A DNA stretch of 64,000 nt from Candidatus Melainabacteria bacterium (GCA_016699165.1 CP064963.1:1798001-1862000); one strand, 5' to 3'. Shown: positions 26,766-36,406, counted from the stretch's first letter. The notes: generated from the sequence alone by a model not told the origin. A program made the numbers and translations.

Positions 26766-26868
26766 GAATTAAATGCATTGCAAATGCGTTCACTCAGTCC
26801 ATTGAACGAAGATAGCCCGGCAAATTTGATTCATACTTGTAAAAACGAGAAGTGAAGCCGAGGTAAAA

Positions 26869-28260
26869 ATGGAAGTAACCGCATACGGAGCAGCGCTCGA
26901 TGTAACAGGCTCATGTTACCTCATTAATACCGGTTCAAACAGACTTTTAGTTGATTGTGGAATGTTTCAAGGAAGCAAAAGAATAGAGCGCAAAAATTAT
27001 ATTCCGCGCTCAATAGATCCACACAATATTGATGCAGTGATTCTCACACACGGACATCTGGATCATTGCGGACGCTTACCACTGCTAGTTAAAGCCGGTT
27101 ATACAAAACCAATATTCATGACTGAAGCAACTGCAGATATTGCAGAGTTGATTTTGAAAGATTCAGCCCATATTCAGGAAGAAGAAACAGCTAGAGACAA
27201 TCAACATAGAGCCCTTTTCGATATGCCGCCCCTGCAACCTTTGTACACAAGCGAAGACGTAGCAAAAACCTGTCAACTATTCTATCCAATTGCCTACAAT
27301 CACTGGAAAGAAGTTGCACCAGGACTAAAATTTCAGTTAGTGGAAGCAGGTCATATTCTCGGATCTGCTTGTGTGGAAATGGTGGTCAATCAATATGGAA
27401 GCAAAAGGCATCTTGTTTTTTCCGGTGATCTTGGACAATGGGATGTGCCGATAGTTAGAGACCCTGCCACTATAACCAGTGCTGATACCATATTCATGGA
27501 GTCGACTTATGGCGATAGAGAACATGATTCTTACGATTTGACCCTAAAAGAATTCGAAGACTTAATTACAGACGCTATCGAAAAAGAAATGAAAATAATC
27601 ATTCCAACTTTTGCTGTCGCTCGCGCCCAGCAAATTTTGTATCAGTTAGCACGAATGATCCGGACCAAAGTAATCAAATCAATTCCAATTTACTTAGACA
27701 GTCCGATGGCTATTGCTGCCACCAAAATTCAGTCTAAACATTTAAAAGATATGGATGATGAAGCTAAGGGATTGGAGCAGTCCGGTCAATTAGCCAAAGA
27801 TCTGTCTTGTCTCAAACTTTGCCAGACTTCAGACGAATCGAAGTCGCTCAATTTCGTTACCCAACCATGCGTAATTCTCGCAGGTGCTGGTATGTGTAAT
27901 GCTGGCAGAATCATGCACCACTTACTCAACAATCTTGAAAATCCAAAAGCTCTGGTAATTATAGTCGGCTTTCAGGCTCGCGGCTCTGTTGGCAGACTGC
28001 TAGTTGAAGGTGCGCCAGAGGTAAAAATATTTGGTGAAACAGTGCATGTTCATGCCACCATAAAAAACTTACAGGGATTCAGTGCTCATGGAGACCAAAA
28101 TGATTTATTGCGCTGGTTAAAACCTATGATAAAAAATAAACCACGAATATTTTTAACACATGGTGAAACCAACGCTATAAGCGAGTTGGCATTCAAAATC
28201 GAGAAAGAGTTTGAATTTAAAGCTGAAATTCCGCGATACGGAGAAACTATTCAGATTTAA
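26869..28260 (+). CDS. Beta-CASP metallo-beta-lactamase ribonuclease-like protein
   Basis: 463 residues, ATG preceded by GAGG. The MBL core shows HGHLDHCGRLP (HxHxDH, residues about 59-69), EAGHILGSA, FSGDLG, and the beta-CASP motifs GAGMCNAGR and GFQARGSVGRLL, then GFSAHGDQNDLL with the final metal histidine. Same architecture as CPSF73/TTHA0252-type RNA endo/exonucleases acting in the cytoplasm. Divergent from the phosphoketolase operon and sharing its candidate box. In several bacteria such genes sit in phosphoketolase and USP clusters (recollection, not checked). Confidence 0.9.
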   Translation: MEVTAYGAALDVTGSCYLINTGSNRLLVDCGMFQGSKRIERKNYIPRSIDPHNIDAVILTHGHLDHCGRLPLLVKAGYTKPIFMTEATADIAELILKDSAHIQEEETARDNQHRALFDMPPLQPLYTSEDVAKTCQLFYPIAYNHWKEVAPGLKFQLVEAGHILGSACVEMVVNQYGSKRHLVFSGDLGQWDVPIVRDPATITSADTIFMESTYGDREHDSYDLTLKEFEDLITDAIEKEMKIIIPTFAVARAQQILYQLARMIRTKVIKSIPIYLDSPMAIAATKIQSKHLKDMDDEAKGLEQSGQLAKDLSCLKLCQTSDESKSLNFVTQPCVILAGAGMCNAGRIMHHLLNNLENPKALVIIVGFQARGSVGRLLVEGAPEVKIFGETVHVHATIKNLQGFSAHGDQNDLLRWLKPMIKNKPRIFLTHGETNAISELAFKIEKEFEFKAEIPRYGETIQI

Positions 28261-28264
28261 AACA

Positions 28265-28900
28265 CTATCTGAAAGTGTCCATTGATTTTTGGGACGTTTG
28301 TCTTAAAATTTCACACTGTTTCTCGGTCTCAGCGTTGATCTCAGCTTCTCGGCTTGGGGCGATATCTAGAGTAGTTCTTCCATCCTCAAAGCGTAAAATT
28401 TGTTGACTGCAAGACTTCTCAGCTTTTATCTGTTCTTTTGCTTGATTTTTGATAAAAGAAATCTGTCTTTCTGTCTCGGTTTTTATCCGATTCTTATAAG
28501 CTTCACTTGCCATTTGGATATTTTTCTGAGCTTCCTGGCCAGCAGCATGAATGCGTGAATTAACAACCTGAGACCGTATGATGTAATTTTCTACTGCCAA
28601 TCTGGCCATACAACACAGTTTAAGATTTCTGTCGTCTTCGCAAAACGACTTAGCAATTTCATACTCACGATTAGCACTTTCAAATTTTCCTAGCGCTAAA
28701 TAAGTATTGCCCAAATAATAATGAACACGCCAGTCTTTGTCATTCTCTAAGCGAGCTTTTTCCAATTCTTTTTGTGCCTTCAAATAATCTTCTTGCTTAT
28801 AGAATTTCAGACCGTCATCTAAACTTGAGGCCAACGCCCCTGAATGGTTGAGCAAAACAAAAAAAAGTAAAAAGCTTGCAATCTGTCTTTTCATTTTCAT
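28265..28900 (-). CDS. Secreted TPR protein with charged helical tail
   Basis: 211 residues from ATG 28900 (GGAG nine bases upstream); an overlapping GTG at 28915 would place the RBS inside the gene. A signal peptide covers residues 1-25 (FLLFFVLLNHSGALA). Two TPR units follow (DGLKFYKQEDYLKAQKELEKA and WRVHYYLGNTYLALGKFESA), then from about residue 105 a long Gln/Lys/Glu-rich coiled-coil-like segment. Convergent with the beta-CASP gene. Starts right after the CoA-transferase gene ends on the same strand, so it may share its transcript. Exported; function unknown. Confidence 0.75.
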   Translation of the reverse strand: MKMKRQIASFLLFFVLLNHSGALASSLDDGLKFYKQEDYLKAQKELEKARLENDKDWRVHYYLGNTYLALGKFESANREYEIAKSFCEDDRNLKLCCMARLAVENYIIRSQVVNSRIHAAGQEAQKNIQMASEAYKNRIKTETERQISFIKNQAKEQIKAEKSCSQQILRFEDGRTTLDIAPSREAEINAETEKQCEILRQTSQKSMDTFR

Positions 28901-28915
28901 AATTGAATACTCCAC

Positions 28916-30238
28916 TTACCTCAGCCAAGGGATTTTGGAACTTTCTCTTTCTAGATACTCTCTAAATTCGGGATGAGCAACCGATATTAAAGCTTCGGCA
29001 CGATCGCGAAGATTTTTACCATGCAGCTGAGCGATACCATATTCGGTTACTACATAGTGCACGTCGGCGCGAGATGTGACTACACCTCCACCTTGTGAAA
29101 GAAAAGGAGCGATCCTTGATACACAACCATCTTTTGCAGTTGAAGGCAGAGCAATAATCGGCTTTCCACCAAGTGAGCGCGCCGCCCCGCGAATAAAATC
29201 GACCTGTCCACCAAAACCGCTATACAACCTTGTTCCCAGCGAGTCGGCACAAACCTGGCCGGTTAGATCTATTTGCAAGGCAGAATTTATTGCCACCACA
29301 TTAGGGTTTTGAGCGATAATAAATGGGTCGTTTATGAAATCACTTGTTTGAAATTCGACCGAAGGATTATTATCAACAAAGTCATATAAACGCTTGCTAC
29401 CCATTACAAACGAGGTGGCCGTTTTGCCAGGCAGAATTTTTTTAAAGTCGTTAGTCACTACTCCTAACTCAATTAGCTCTAAGATTCCGTCCGAAAACAT
29501 TTCTGTATGCACACCTAGATTGCGCTTATTTTTTAACAGATGCAGCACAGCATCTGGAATAGAGCCAATGCCCATCTGCAAAGTTGAGCCATCGTCAACT
29601 AAACTAGCCACATTTTGAGCTATAGCTAAATCTACATCATCGGAAGGTTCGATTTTCAATTCAGGCAGAGGTCGATCTGTTTCAACGATATAATCAATTT
29701 TGCTGTAATGCACAAAAGAGCGCCCAAGCGTGCGTGGCATCTGCTCATTGACTTCGGCAATCACCAATTTGGCGGCGCGACGTGCAGCTACTACACAATC
29801 TACACCCACGCCAAAACTACAGTATCCATGCGCATCCGGCGGCGACACTTGAATCAAACAAACATCTAGTTTTATTTGTCCGCTTGAAATCAAAGAAGGT
29901 ATCTCACTGAGGAAGACCGGGATATAGTCTCCTCGTCCAGTGTTAACTGCGTCTCTCACGTTAGAACCGATGAATAATGAATGAACGCGAAAAGAATCTC
30001 TGAATTCTTCGCGGGCGTAAGGAGCTGCTCCCAAACACAATAATTCATAAATTTCAACATCGTGCAATTCACCTGCTCGCCCTGTCAGCGCCTCCACCAG
30101 TGGTAGCGGATTGGCGGCATTGGCATGAACAAAAATTTTGTCTTTAGACTTTACGTGACTTAGCGCTTCTTGAGCGGATACGCACTTATCTTTATAGATT
30201 CGCGATTGGCGAGGGGAAGAACTAATTGTCTGCACCAT
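28916..30238 (-). CDS. Acetyl-CoA hydrolase / 4-hydroxybutyrate CoA-transferase family protein
   Basis: About 440 residues from ATG 30238; another ATG at 30274 is possible. Family I-type CoA-transferase fold. Landmarks: LIQVSPPDAHGYCSFG, the HTEMFSDG motif, whose Glu forms the glutamyl-CoA intermediate (near residue 238), and GFGGQVDFIRGAARS with the CoA-binding glycines near the C-terminus, ending in the typical HPEFREYLE. It either transfers CoA between acyl groups and acetate or hydrolyses acetyl-CoA; the sequence does not decide which. It sits with acetate-forming genes. Upstream on its strand, 22 nt after box B, is CATAAT, a good -10. Confidence 0.9.
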   Translation of the reverse strand: MVQTISSSPRQSRIYKDKCVSAQEALSHVKSKDKIFVHANAANPLPLVEALTGRAGELHDVEIYELLCLGAAPYAREEFRDSFRVHSLFIGSNVRDAVNTGRGDYIPVFLSEIPSLISSGQIKLDVCLIQVSPPDAHGYCSFGVGVDCVVAARRAAKLVIAEVNEQMPRTLGRSFVHYSKIDYIVETDRPLPELKIEPSDDVDLAIAQNVASLVDDGSTLQMGIGSIPDAVLHLLKNKRNLGVHTEMFSDGILELIELGVVTNDFKKILPGKTATSFVMGSKRLYDFVDNNPSVEFQTSDFINDPFIIAQNPNVVAINSALQIDLTGQVCADSLGTRLYSGFGGQVDFIRGAARSLGGKPIIALPSTAKDGCVSRIAPFLSQGGGVVTSRADVHYVVTEYGIAQLHGKNLRDRAEALISVAHPEFREYLERESSKIPWLR

Positions 30239-30301
30239 ATTTTTCAATTGCACCACATAGTAGGAATAAAACAATTATGCTCTTTTACTCTTCAGATTCA
30301 C

Positions 30302-30317
30302 TCCATCAAAGGGATGA
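30302..30317. promoter_or_regulatory. Regulon-box candidate B (CoA-transferase / hyp operon)
   Basis: TCCATC-AAAG-GGATGA on plus; TCATCC-CTTT-GATGGA on minus. On the minus strand CATAAT follows after exactly 22 nt, fitting activation of the CoA-transferase gene. On the plus strand TATAAT (30322-30327) is only 4 bp from the box, so for hypF it would more likely block or lie outside the promoter. Confidence 0.5.
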
Positions 30318-30354
30318 GAGCTATAATTGGCGGATTGGAAGAAAGCTAAAAGCA

Positions 30355-32667
30355 GTGCAAAACAAGCAAAGATATAGAATATGCATCACCGGTATCATTC
30401 AAGGAGTGGGCTTTCGCCCATTCATCTTTGGACTTGCACAAAAACACGCACTCACAGGCTTCGTTCGCAATAGCAGCCAGGGCGTGGAAATCGAGGTACA
30501 GTCAGAGTCAATCAGCGAATTTAACCAGTTCTATCTTTCAATCACAAAAGAACTGCCTCCACTTGCGCGTATCGATTCTTTGACCAAAGTGAAAATAGCG
30601 ATTCTGACTGAAGAAACTGATTTTCAAATCAAAGAAAGTATAAATGGAAATGAAAAGTTCAAAGACTTTCCAATCATCCCTCCGGCAGACTCATCGACTT
30701 GCACTGATTGTTTTTTAGAACTTTTCGATCAAAAAGATAGACGTTTTCGTTTTCCTTTCATCAACTGCACTAATTGCGGTCCACGCTTCACGATTATCAA
30801 TAAGCTTCCTTACGACCGAATTCATACAAGTATGGAAAAATTTCAAATGTGCCAAAAATGCACAAGCGAATATGAAGATCCACACGATAGAAGATTCCAC
30901 GCCCAACCAAACGCTTGTTTTGATTGCGGACCCAAACTATGCTTCGAGCCAGGCAACTTGTCCGGCGAGTCTGCAATTGCAAAAGCGGTAGATTGCCTCA
31001 AAAGAGGCGAGATTGTTGCCTTAAAAGGACTTGGTGGATTTCAACTATTGTGTGACGCTTCGAACTTGAATGCCGTAGCCAAACTTAGAGAAAGAAAAAA
31101 TCGTCCATTCAAACCTCTAGCAGTTATGATTGAAAACATCCAAGAAGCTCAAAAACACTGCGTGATCGATGAGATAAGCCTGCAACTTTTGAGCGGAGTA
31201 AAACGACCAATTGTAATTGTGCCCAAAAGAGATAAATTTACTCTTGCGTCTAATCTGTCAATCAATTCTGACCAAATAGGCATAATGCTCCCTTATACTG
31301 GACTGCACCACCTTTTAGTCAAAGATTTTGGCGGGCCTGTATTGGCCACAAGCGGCAATTTGAGCGAAGAGCCAATTGCACGCGATAACGAAGAAGCAAG
31401 GCAAGATTTAAAATCCATTGCCGACGCTTTTTTGATGCACAATCGCGACATCGTCATGCGTTACGACGACTCAGTGGCGTATGCAGTAGATGGAAAACCA
31501 GTCATTTTGCGGCGCGCCCGCGGTTTCGCTCCTGATTTAATTGAACTTGATTTCAATTGCCAGAAAAATATTTTGGCTCTGGGAGGACACTTAAAAAGTA
31601 CTTTTGCTATTGCCAAAGAAAAACAAGCCATAATCAGCCAACATCTATCAGACCTGGACGAAGTCAAATCAGTCGACAACTTCAAGGAAGTGCTTACACA
31701 ATATCAAAATATGTTCAAATTCAAGCCCGACATTCTGGTGCGCGATTTGCACCCAGACTACGCGACTTCGCGCCTGTGCGAAAAGTTTGCCAAAGAATTA
31801 GGGCTGAATTTTCTGACGGTTCAACATCACCACGCTCACATTGCCGCATGTATGTGTGAATACAAGTTAAAAGGTCCGGTTATAGGTGTTGCTTTCGACG
31901 GGCTTGGCATGGGAAATGACGATACTTTATGGGGAGGTGAATTTTTGCTTTGCAATTTCGGCACATTTGAAAGACTCGCTCACCTAAAACCGGTCGCAAT
32001 GCCTGGTGGAAGTCTGGCAATTAAGGAACCATGGCGCATGATGCTAGGAATACTAGCCAGCTTTGATCAGGAAACACAAAATTGCTTTGATTCTTTTGTG
32101 CAAGAACTGAAAAAATTACACGGCCAATCAAAACTGGACATTGTACAAAAGCAAATACAAAAATCCACCAATTCCCCGTTGACATCTAGCGCTGGTCGAA
32201 TCTTTGACGCGGTTGCCTCCTTGCTTGGAGTTTGTAATAAACAACACTACGAAGGTCAGGCTGCCCTTGAACTGGAGTCACTGGCGCGACCTTATTTGTT
32301 TTCTTGCGCCCAAACATACAAATTTGATTTTGAAGAACACCAGACCATAACTCAAATAAACACACAGAACCTTTTTGTCGATATTGCAAAAGACTTATCT
32401 TCTGGGCTATCCAAAGGGATGATTTCTTTTAAGTTCCATCAAACATTTAAGCAAATAATAGCGAGCATATGTCATAAGATAAGGCTTTCTACGGGATGTT
32501 CGACTGTATGCTTATCTGGGGGAGTATTTCAAAATCGTATTTTATTGGAGCTGGTGAAAAAAGAATTGACTGAACAAGACTTCCAAGTTTATTTTCCAAC
32601 TCTAATTGCGTGCAATGACAGCGGTTTGTCACTGGGACAAATTGCCATTGCTGCGCATTCGAGGTAA
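30355..32667 (+). CDS. hypF: Carbamoyltransferase HypF, [NiFe]-cofactor synthesis
   Basis: 770 residues from GTG 30355, which puts the acylphosphatase domain (RICITGIIQGVGFRPF) at the usual distance from the N-terminus; a longer frame runs back to 30226. Order of domains: acylphosphatase, two zinc-finger-like CxxC units (CTDCFLEL...CTNCGPRF and CQKC...CFDCGP), YrdC-like domain (KGLGGFQLLCDASN), and Kae1-like domain (HHHAHIAACM, then AFDGLGMG). HypF uses carbamoyl phosphate and ATP to carbamoylate HypE, giving the cyanide ligands of the NiFe site. First gene of hypFCDE; hypC starts 4 bp after its stop. Confidence 0.95.
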   Translation: MQNKQRYRICITGIIQGVGFRPFIFGLAQKHALTGFVRNSSQGVEIEVQSESISEFNQFYLSITKELPPLARIDSLTKVKIAILTEETDFQIKESINGNEKFKDFPIIPPADSSTCTDCFLELFDQKDRRFRFPFINCTNCGPRFTIINKLPYDRIHTSMEKFQMCQKCTSEYEDPHDRRFHAQPNACFDCGPKLCFEPGNLSGESAIAKAVDCLKRGEIVALKGLGGFQLLCDASNLNAVAKLRERKNRPFKPLAVMIENIQEAQKHCVIDEISLQLLSGVKRPIVIVPKRDKFTLASNLSINSDQIGIMLPYTGLHHLLVKDFGGPVLATSGNLSEEPIARDNEEARQDLKSIADAFLMHNRDIVMRYDDSVAYAVDGKPVILRRARGFAPDLIELDFNCQKNILALGGHLKSTFAIAKEKQAIISQHLSDLDEVKSVDNFKEVLTQYQNMFKFKPDILVRDLHPDYATSRLCEKFAKELGLNFLTVQHHHAHIAACMCEYKLKGPVIGVAFDGLGMGNDDTLWGGEFLLCNFGTFERLAHLKPVAMPGGSLAIKEPWRMMLGILASFDQETQNCFDSFVQELKKLHGQSKLDIVQKQIQKSTNSPLTSSAGRIFDAVASLLGVCNKQHYEGQAALELESLARPYLFSCAQTYKFDFEEHQTITQINTQNLFVDIAKDLSSGLSKGMISFKFHQTFKQIIASICHKIRLSTGCSTVCLSGGVFQNRILLELVKKELTEQDFQVYFPTLIACNDSGLSLGQIAIAAHSR

Positions 32668-32671
32668 CAAA

Positions 32672-32908
32672 ATGTGTCTTGCTATTCCTGGTCTGGTAGA
32701 AGATACCTTTTTCGAAAACGACATGTATTTGGCCACAGTCAATTTCAGCGGTGTAAAACGGCGCATTTGTCTGACATACACTCCTGAGGCGAAAAAGGGT
32801 GACTATGTGCTTGTACACGTTGGTTTCGCTTTGACAGTCGTAAATGAAAAAGAAGCAGAAGAAACCTTAAAAGCGCTTGCGGCAATGGGCGAGAATAAGT
32901 TGGACTGA
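32672..32908 (+). CDS. hypC: HypC/HypG hydrogenase maturation chaperone
   Basis: 78 residues from ATG 32672, chosen because the family must begin MCLAIPG: Cys2 binds the Fe(CN)2CO unit and HypD. GDYVLVHVGFAL is the other family motif. Any upstream start would bury this cysteine. It lies 4 bp after hypF and 8 bp before hypD. Confidence 0.95.
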   Translation: MCLAIPGLVEDTFFENDMYLATVNFSGVKRRICLTYTPEAKKGDYVLVHVGFALTVVNEKEAEETLKALAAMGENKLD

Positions 32909-32916
32909 GGCTTTGA

Positions 32917-34010
32917 ATGAAACATTTAAACGAATATAGAGATGCCAAATTAGCCGCTCAGATCATACAAGAAATTCAAAATCAGACCAAAAACAACTGG
33001 ACCATTATGGAAGTGTGCGGCGGACAAACCCACACTATTTGCCAGTACGGAATCCAGGACCTGTTGCCTGCATCGATAAACCTGGTGCATGGTCCTGGTT
33101 GTCCTGTTTGCGTCACACCGCTTGAGCAAATAGATAAATGTATCGCTATTGCAAAACAACCAGATGTAATTTTATGCAGTTTCGGCGACATGCTTCGTGT
33201 GCCGGGAAGTCAGTCTGACTTACTGGAAGCAAGAGCAAACGGAGCTGATGTGCGCATTGTTTATTCTCCTCTTGAGTGTCTAAAAATTTGTACTGAAAAT
33301 CCAGATAAGAACATTGTTTTTTTTGCCGTCGGCTTTGAAACAACGGCACCAGCCAATGCCATGCTTGCATGGCAAGCGGCAAAACAAAATATTTCCAACT
33401 TATTCATGCTCGTTTCTCATGTCACAGTGCCACCAGTATTGGAGACGGTGTTAAACAATGAAAATAATCTGGTCCAAGCTTTTTAGCTCCCGGACATGTT
33501 TGCACCATAATGGGAACGACCGAATATGAGCGCTTAAGCGCTGACCATAAAATTCCTATTGTGGTAACAGGTTTTGAGCCAATCGATTTGCTTGAAGGCA
33601 TATTGATGTGTGTAGAACAACTCGAAAATAATGTGGCCGAATTACAAAATCAATATAAACGAATGGTGTGTCGAAATGGTAATGACCAGGCACTGCAAAT
33701 GATTCAAACGGTATTCGAGCCAAGCGACAGGCTCTGGCGTGGCTTAGGAACCATTGCCATGAGTGGATATAAGCTTTCTAAAGAATTCAGTCGTTTTGAT
33801 GCCGAGTCAAAATTTATGACTGAAAAAATAACCGCTCTAGAATCTCAATTATGCATTAGCAAAGAAATTCTACTTGGACAAAAAAAGCCAAAAGAATGCT
33901 CGGCATTCGGCAAAGAATGTACTCCACTAACTCCGCTTGGTGCCACAATGGTTTCAAGCGAAGGGACTTGCGCTGCCTATTACAAATATCAGAGGATAGA
34001 AATTGACTAA
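32917..34010 (+). pseudogene. hypD: HypD, Fe-S scaffold for NiFe cofactor, split by a one-base frameshift
   Basis: The 5' part (189 codons, stop at 33484-33486) and the 3' part (through 34010) together make one full-length HypD of about 364 residues. Motifs before the break: VCGGQTHTICQYGI, HGPGCPVCVTP, VGFETTAP. After it: PGHVCTIMGT, TGFEPIDLLEGI and the C-terminal Cys set ECSAFGKEC...EGTC for the [4Fe-4S] cluster. Adding one T to the T5 run at 33480-33484 restores the frame as AF-LAPGHV. All key residues survive, so a sequencing error in the homopolymer is at least as likely as a true mutation; slippage is a third option. Overlaps hypE by 8 bp. Confidence 0.85.
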
Positions 34011-35055
34011 GGATAGTTTCAGCCTAAGTTGTCCTTTACCAAATGAAAAAGGTTCGGTTATTCGACTAGGACATGGCAGTGGTGGCAGGATGTCACACGA
34101 ACTGTTCGAGAGTATTTTTCTGCCCGCCTTTAACAATGAAATTTTGGCCAAGCGTCAGGACGCAGCCATAATTGAGCTGGAATCTAAAAACATCGCAATC
34201 ACCACCGACTCTTATGTGGTCAACCCCATTTTTTTCCCAGGTGGTGATATCGGATCTCTTTGCGTGCATGGCACTATCAATGACCTTTGCATGCAAGGCG
34301 CAGAGCCTCTATACATTACAACTTCATTCATAATCGAAGAAGGCTTTGCTATAGACGATTTAAAAAAAATAGTTAGCTCTATCTGTCAAGCCGCTTCTCA
34401 AACAAATGTCAAAGTAATCGCCGGTGATACCAAAGTGGTTAATCGTGGAGCTGCAGACAAAATATTTATAAACACAACAGGTATCGGCAAAATATTGCTT
34501 GCAAATCCACCCGGCGCCACAAAAGTAAATGTTGGCGATTCTATAATTGTAAGCGGCGACATTGGACGACACGGCATGGCTGTTATGTGTGCCCGCAATA
34601 GCTTTGAATTGGAAACCCAGCTTGAAAGCGATAGTGCCCCATTAAATGAGATGGTTTTGCAATTAGTCAAAGAAGGAATCGAATTACATTGCTTGCGTGA
34701 TATCACAAGAGGCGGATTAGCTACTTGCCTAAACGAGATTGCCGAAGTGTCGGGGATGGAGATTGAAATTGACCACTCAAGCATCCCTTTAATTGAGCCA
34801 GTACAAAGCGCTTGCGAGATTCTAGGGTTGGATCCATTATTTGTAGCTTGCGAAGGAAGATTCATCGCTATAGTGCCCGAAAAATTTTCCGATTCCACTT
34901 TAGACATTATGCGTCAATACGAAATTGGCAATAACGCAAGCAAAATTGGAACAGTGAAAAAAAGTGCTCCTGGGCGTGTAATTTTGAAAACGAGTATGGG
35001 AGCCAGACGCATTCTCGATATGCTCTCGGGGGAGCAACTTCCGCGAATTTGCTGA
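34003..35055 (+). CDS. hypE: HypE, carbamoyl dehydratase for NiFe cofactor cyanide
   Basis: 350 residues from TTG, overlapping hypD by 8 bp. AIR-synthase/PurM-like fold: RLGHGSGGRMSHEL, ITTDSYVVNP, GTINDLCMQGA, GDTKVV and RDITRGGLAT. It ends in PRIC, the C-terminal cysteine that receives the carbamoyl group from HypF and is dehydrated to thiocyanate. With HypC, HypD and HypF it makes the Fe(CN)2CO moiety. hypA, hypB, a maturation protease and any true NiFe hydrogenase are not in this window. Confidence 0.95.
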   Translation: MTKDSFSLSCPLPNEKGSVIRLGHGSGGRMSHELFESIFLPAFNNEILAKRQDAAIIELESKNIAITTDSYVVNPIFFPGGDIGSLCVHGTINDLCMQGAEPLYITTSFIIEEGFAIDDLKKIVSSICQAASQTNVKVIAGDTKVVNRGAADKIFINTTGIGKILLANPPGATKVNVGDSIIVSGDIGRHGMAVMCARNSFELETQLESDSAPLNEMVLQLVKEGIELHCLRDITRGGLATCLNEIAEVSGMEIEIDHSSIPLIEPVQSACEILGLDPLFVACEGRFIAIVPEKFSDSTLDIMRQYEIGNNASKIGTVKKSAPGRVILKTSMGARRILDMLSGEQLPRIC

Positions 35056-35063
35056 TTTATCTT

Positions 35064-35516
35064 CTACTCGCTTGGTGTTGGAATTTTAATTGTTACCACC
35101 GAACACGGTGCATGAGATAAAACAGCCAGAGAAACACTGCCAAGAAAAAATCTTTCAATTGAACCTTTACCATGTGCGCCCATGACGACGAAATCAGGCT
35201 GCCAAAGCTTAATGGTATTTAAAATGATTTGCTTGGGATCTCCTTCTTTCAATATTTCCTCGATTTTAGAATTAGGAAACTTCAAACGCAACTTTGTGCC
35301 AACATCCATCATAAGCATGCGCCCAAGCGACTGTGAAAGCTGCGAAGCTTCTTCGAGTTGTTGCATTGCCAATGGCGAAACGACTTCTTGAAGAAAGACC
35401 GACTCATAGACATTAAGGATTCGAAATTCAACCTCTTTTGGCCAGGTGTGATTACAAACAAACTCAGCAATAACATGGGCGAATTGTTTGTCTTCAACAG
35501 GAATGAGAATTTTCAT
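35064..35516 (-). CDS. Universal stress protein (single domain)
   Basis: 150 residues. UspA fold: MKILIPVEDKQF at the N-terminus and the ATP-binding signature GAHGKGSIERFFLGS (G-2x-G-9x-GS), residues about 117-131, so it is likely of the nucleotide-binding type. USPs bind ATP or dimerise and aid survival under starvation or low oxygen. Convergent with hypE (8 bp between stops) and divergent from the phosphoribosyltransferase gene, with box H between. Confidence 0.92.
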   Translation of the reverse strand: MKILIPVEDKQFAHVIAEFVCNHTWPKEVEFRILNVYESVFLQEVVSPLAMQQLEEASQLSQSLGRMLMMDVGTKLRLKFPNSKIEEILKEGDPKQIILNTIKLWQPDFVVMGAHGKGSIERFFLGSVSLAVLSHAPCSVVTIKIPTPSE

Positions 35517-35555
35517 AATGTACCTACAAGAACTAAAAACCGGGATACTGACAGA

Positions 35556-35571
35556 TTATCCCTTTGCATGA
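35556..35571. promoter_or_regulatory. Regulon-box candidate H (USP / phosphoribosyltransferase)
   Basis: TTATCC-CTTT-GCATGA in the 165-bp divergent gap. A second, weaker copy (TCCCCC-TTTT-GAATGA) lies at 35582-35597, toward the plus-strand gene. -10-like sequences at the standard distance are weak on both strands. Confidence 0.4.
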
Positions 35572-35681
35572 CCTCGTCGCATCCCCCTTTTGAATGAATG
35601 GAAATTACCTACTGCGGAGGAGGATTCAAATAAGCTTTGTCGCTAAATTAGTAAGGTGAGACTTTCAGAGACATAAAAAGT

Positions 35682-36404
35682 ATGATCAATTTCAAAAACC
35701 GCAAAGAAGCCGGCAAGGCACTAGCCGAAAAACTGTACCTATACTTAAAACACGAACTAGCACAGTTTCACCAAGGAGAAATAGTGGTGGTTGGCTTACC
35801 GCGAGGCGGGGCTGTAGTAGGACTGGAAGTAGCTCGAAAATTCAACTGTCATCTTGATGTACTGGTCTCTAAAAAAATTCCTCATCCAAGCGATGAAGAA
35901 TTTGCTATAGGTGCTGTAACTGCCGATTCTGAAGTAGTCTTAAATCCCGACATTCCAGAGAACGAAGCCTGGGAGCACTACATAGAAGAACATCGCCAGA
36001 GACTTTTGCATCAAACCAAAGAAATGGAAGATGCTTATTATGACCAAGCTGGCTATATTCCTTGTAGTTTCGAAAACAAAATAGTGATTGTGGTGGACGA
36101 TGGAATAGCAACAGGAATGACAGCTGTAGCGGCCCTTGAAACAACTCGCTTACGCGGAGCAAAATTGATAATTATGGCTGCCCCGGTAATGAGTGCTGAA
36201 AGTCATCATGCCATCACTAAATTCTGCCACCACGTCGTGGCCATTTGTGTGCCGTCCCATTTTGAAGCGGTTGGTCAATATTATAGTGATTTCAAACCCA
36301 CTGAGTTTGGCGATGTAATAGATGCAATGAGAGAAAGTCGCCAATTCGCTCCCCCAGCTGACATGAGTTTTCTATTGCAATGGCCTAATAAAGGTTTGAA
36401 ATAG
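35682..36404 (+). CDS. Phosphoribosyltransferase-family protein
   Basis: 240 residues. Type I PRTase fold: VVGLPRGGAVVGLEVARKF near the N-terminus and the PRPP-binding loop VIVVDDGIATGMTAVAAL (residues about 128-146). Such proteins, often annotated as predicted phosphoribosyltransferases, recur beside USP and stress genes; the base substrate is unknown. Followed by the acyltransferase 2 bp later, so cotranscribed. Confidence 0.9.
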   Translation: MINFKNRKEAGKALAEKLYLYLKHELAQFHQGEIVVVGLPRGGAVVGLEVARKFNCHLDVLVSKKIPHPSDEEFAIGAVTADSEVVLNPDIPENEAWEHYIEEHRQRLLHQTKEMEDAYYDQAGYIPCSFENKIVIVVDDGIATGMTAVAALETTRLRGAKLIIMAAPVMSAESHHAITKFCHHVVAICVPSHFEAVGQYYSDFKPTEFGDVIDAMRESRQFAPPADMSFLLQWPNKGLK

Positions 36405-36406
36405 AT

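Noticed and set aside
33510..34010. Separate short gene downstream of a truncated hypD
   Set aside because: It is the 3' half of hypD in another frame; joined by one base it completes the family motifs without gap.
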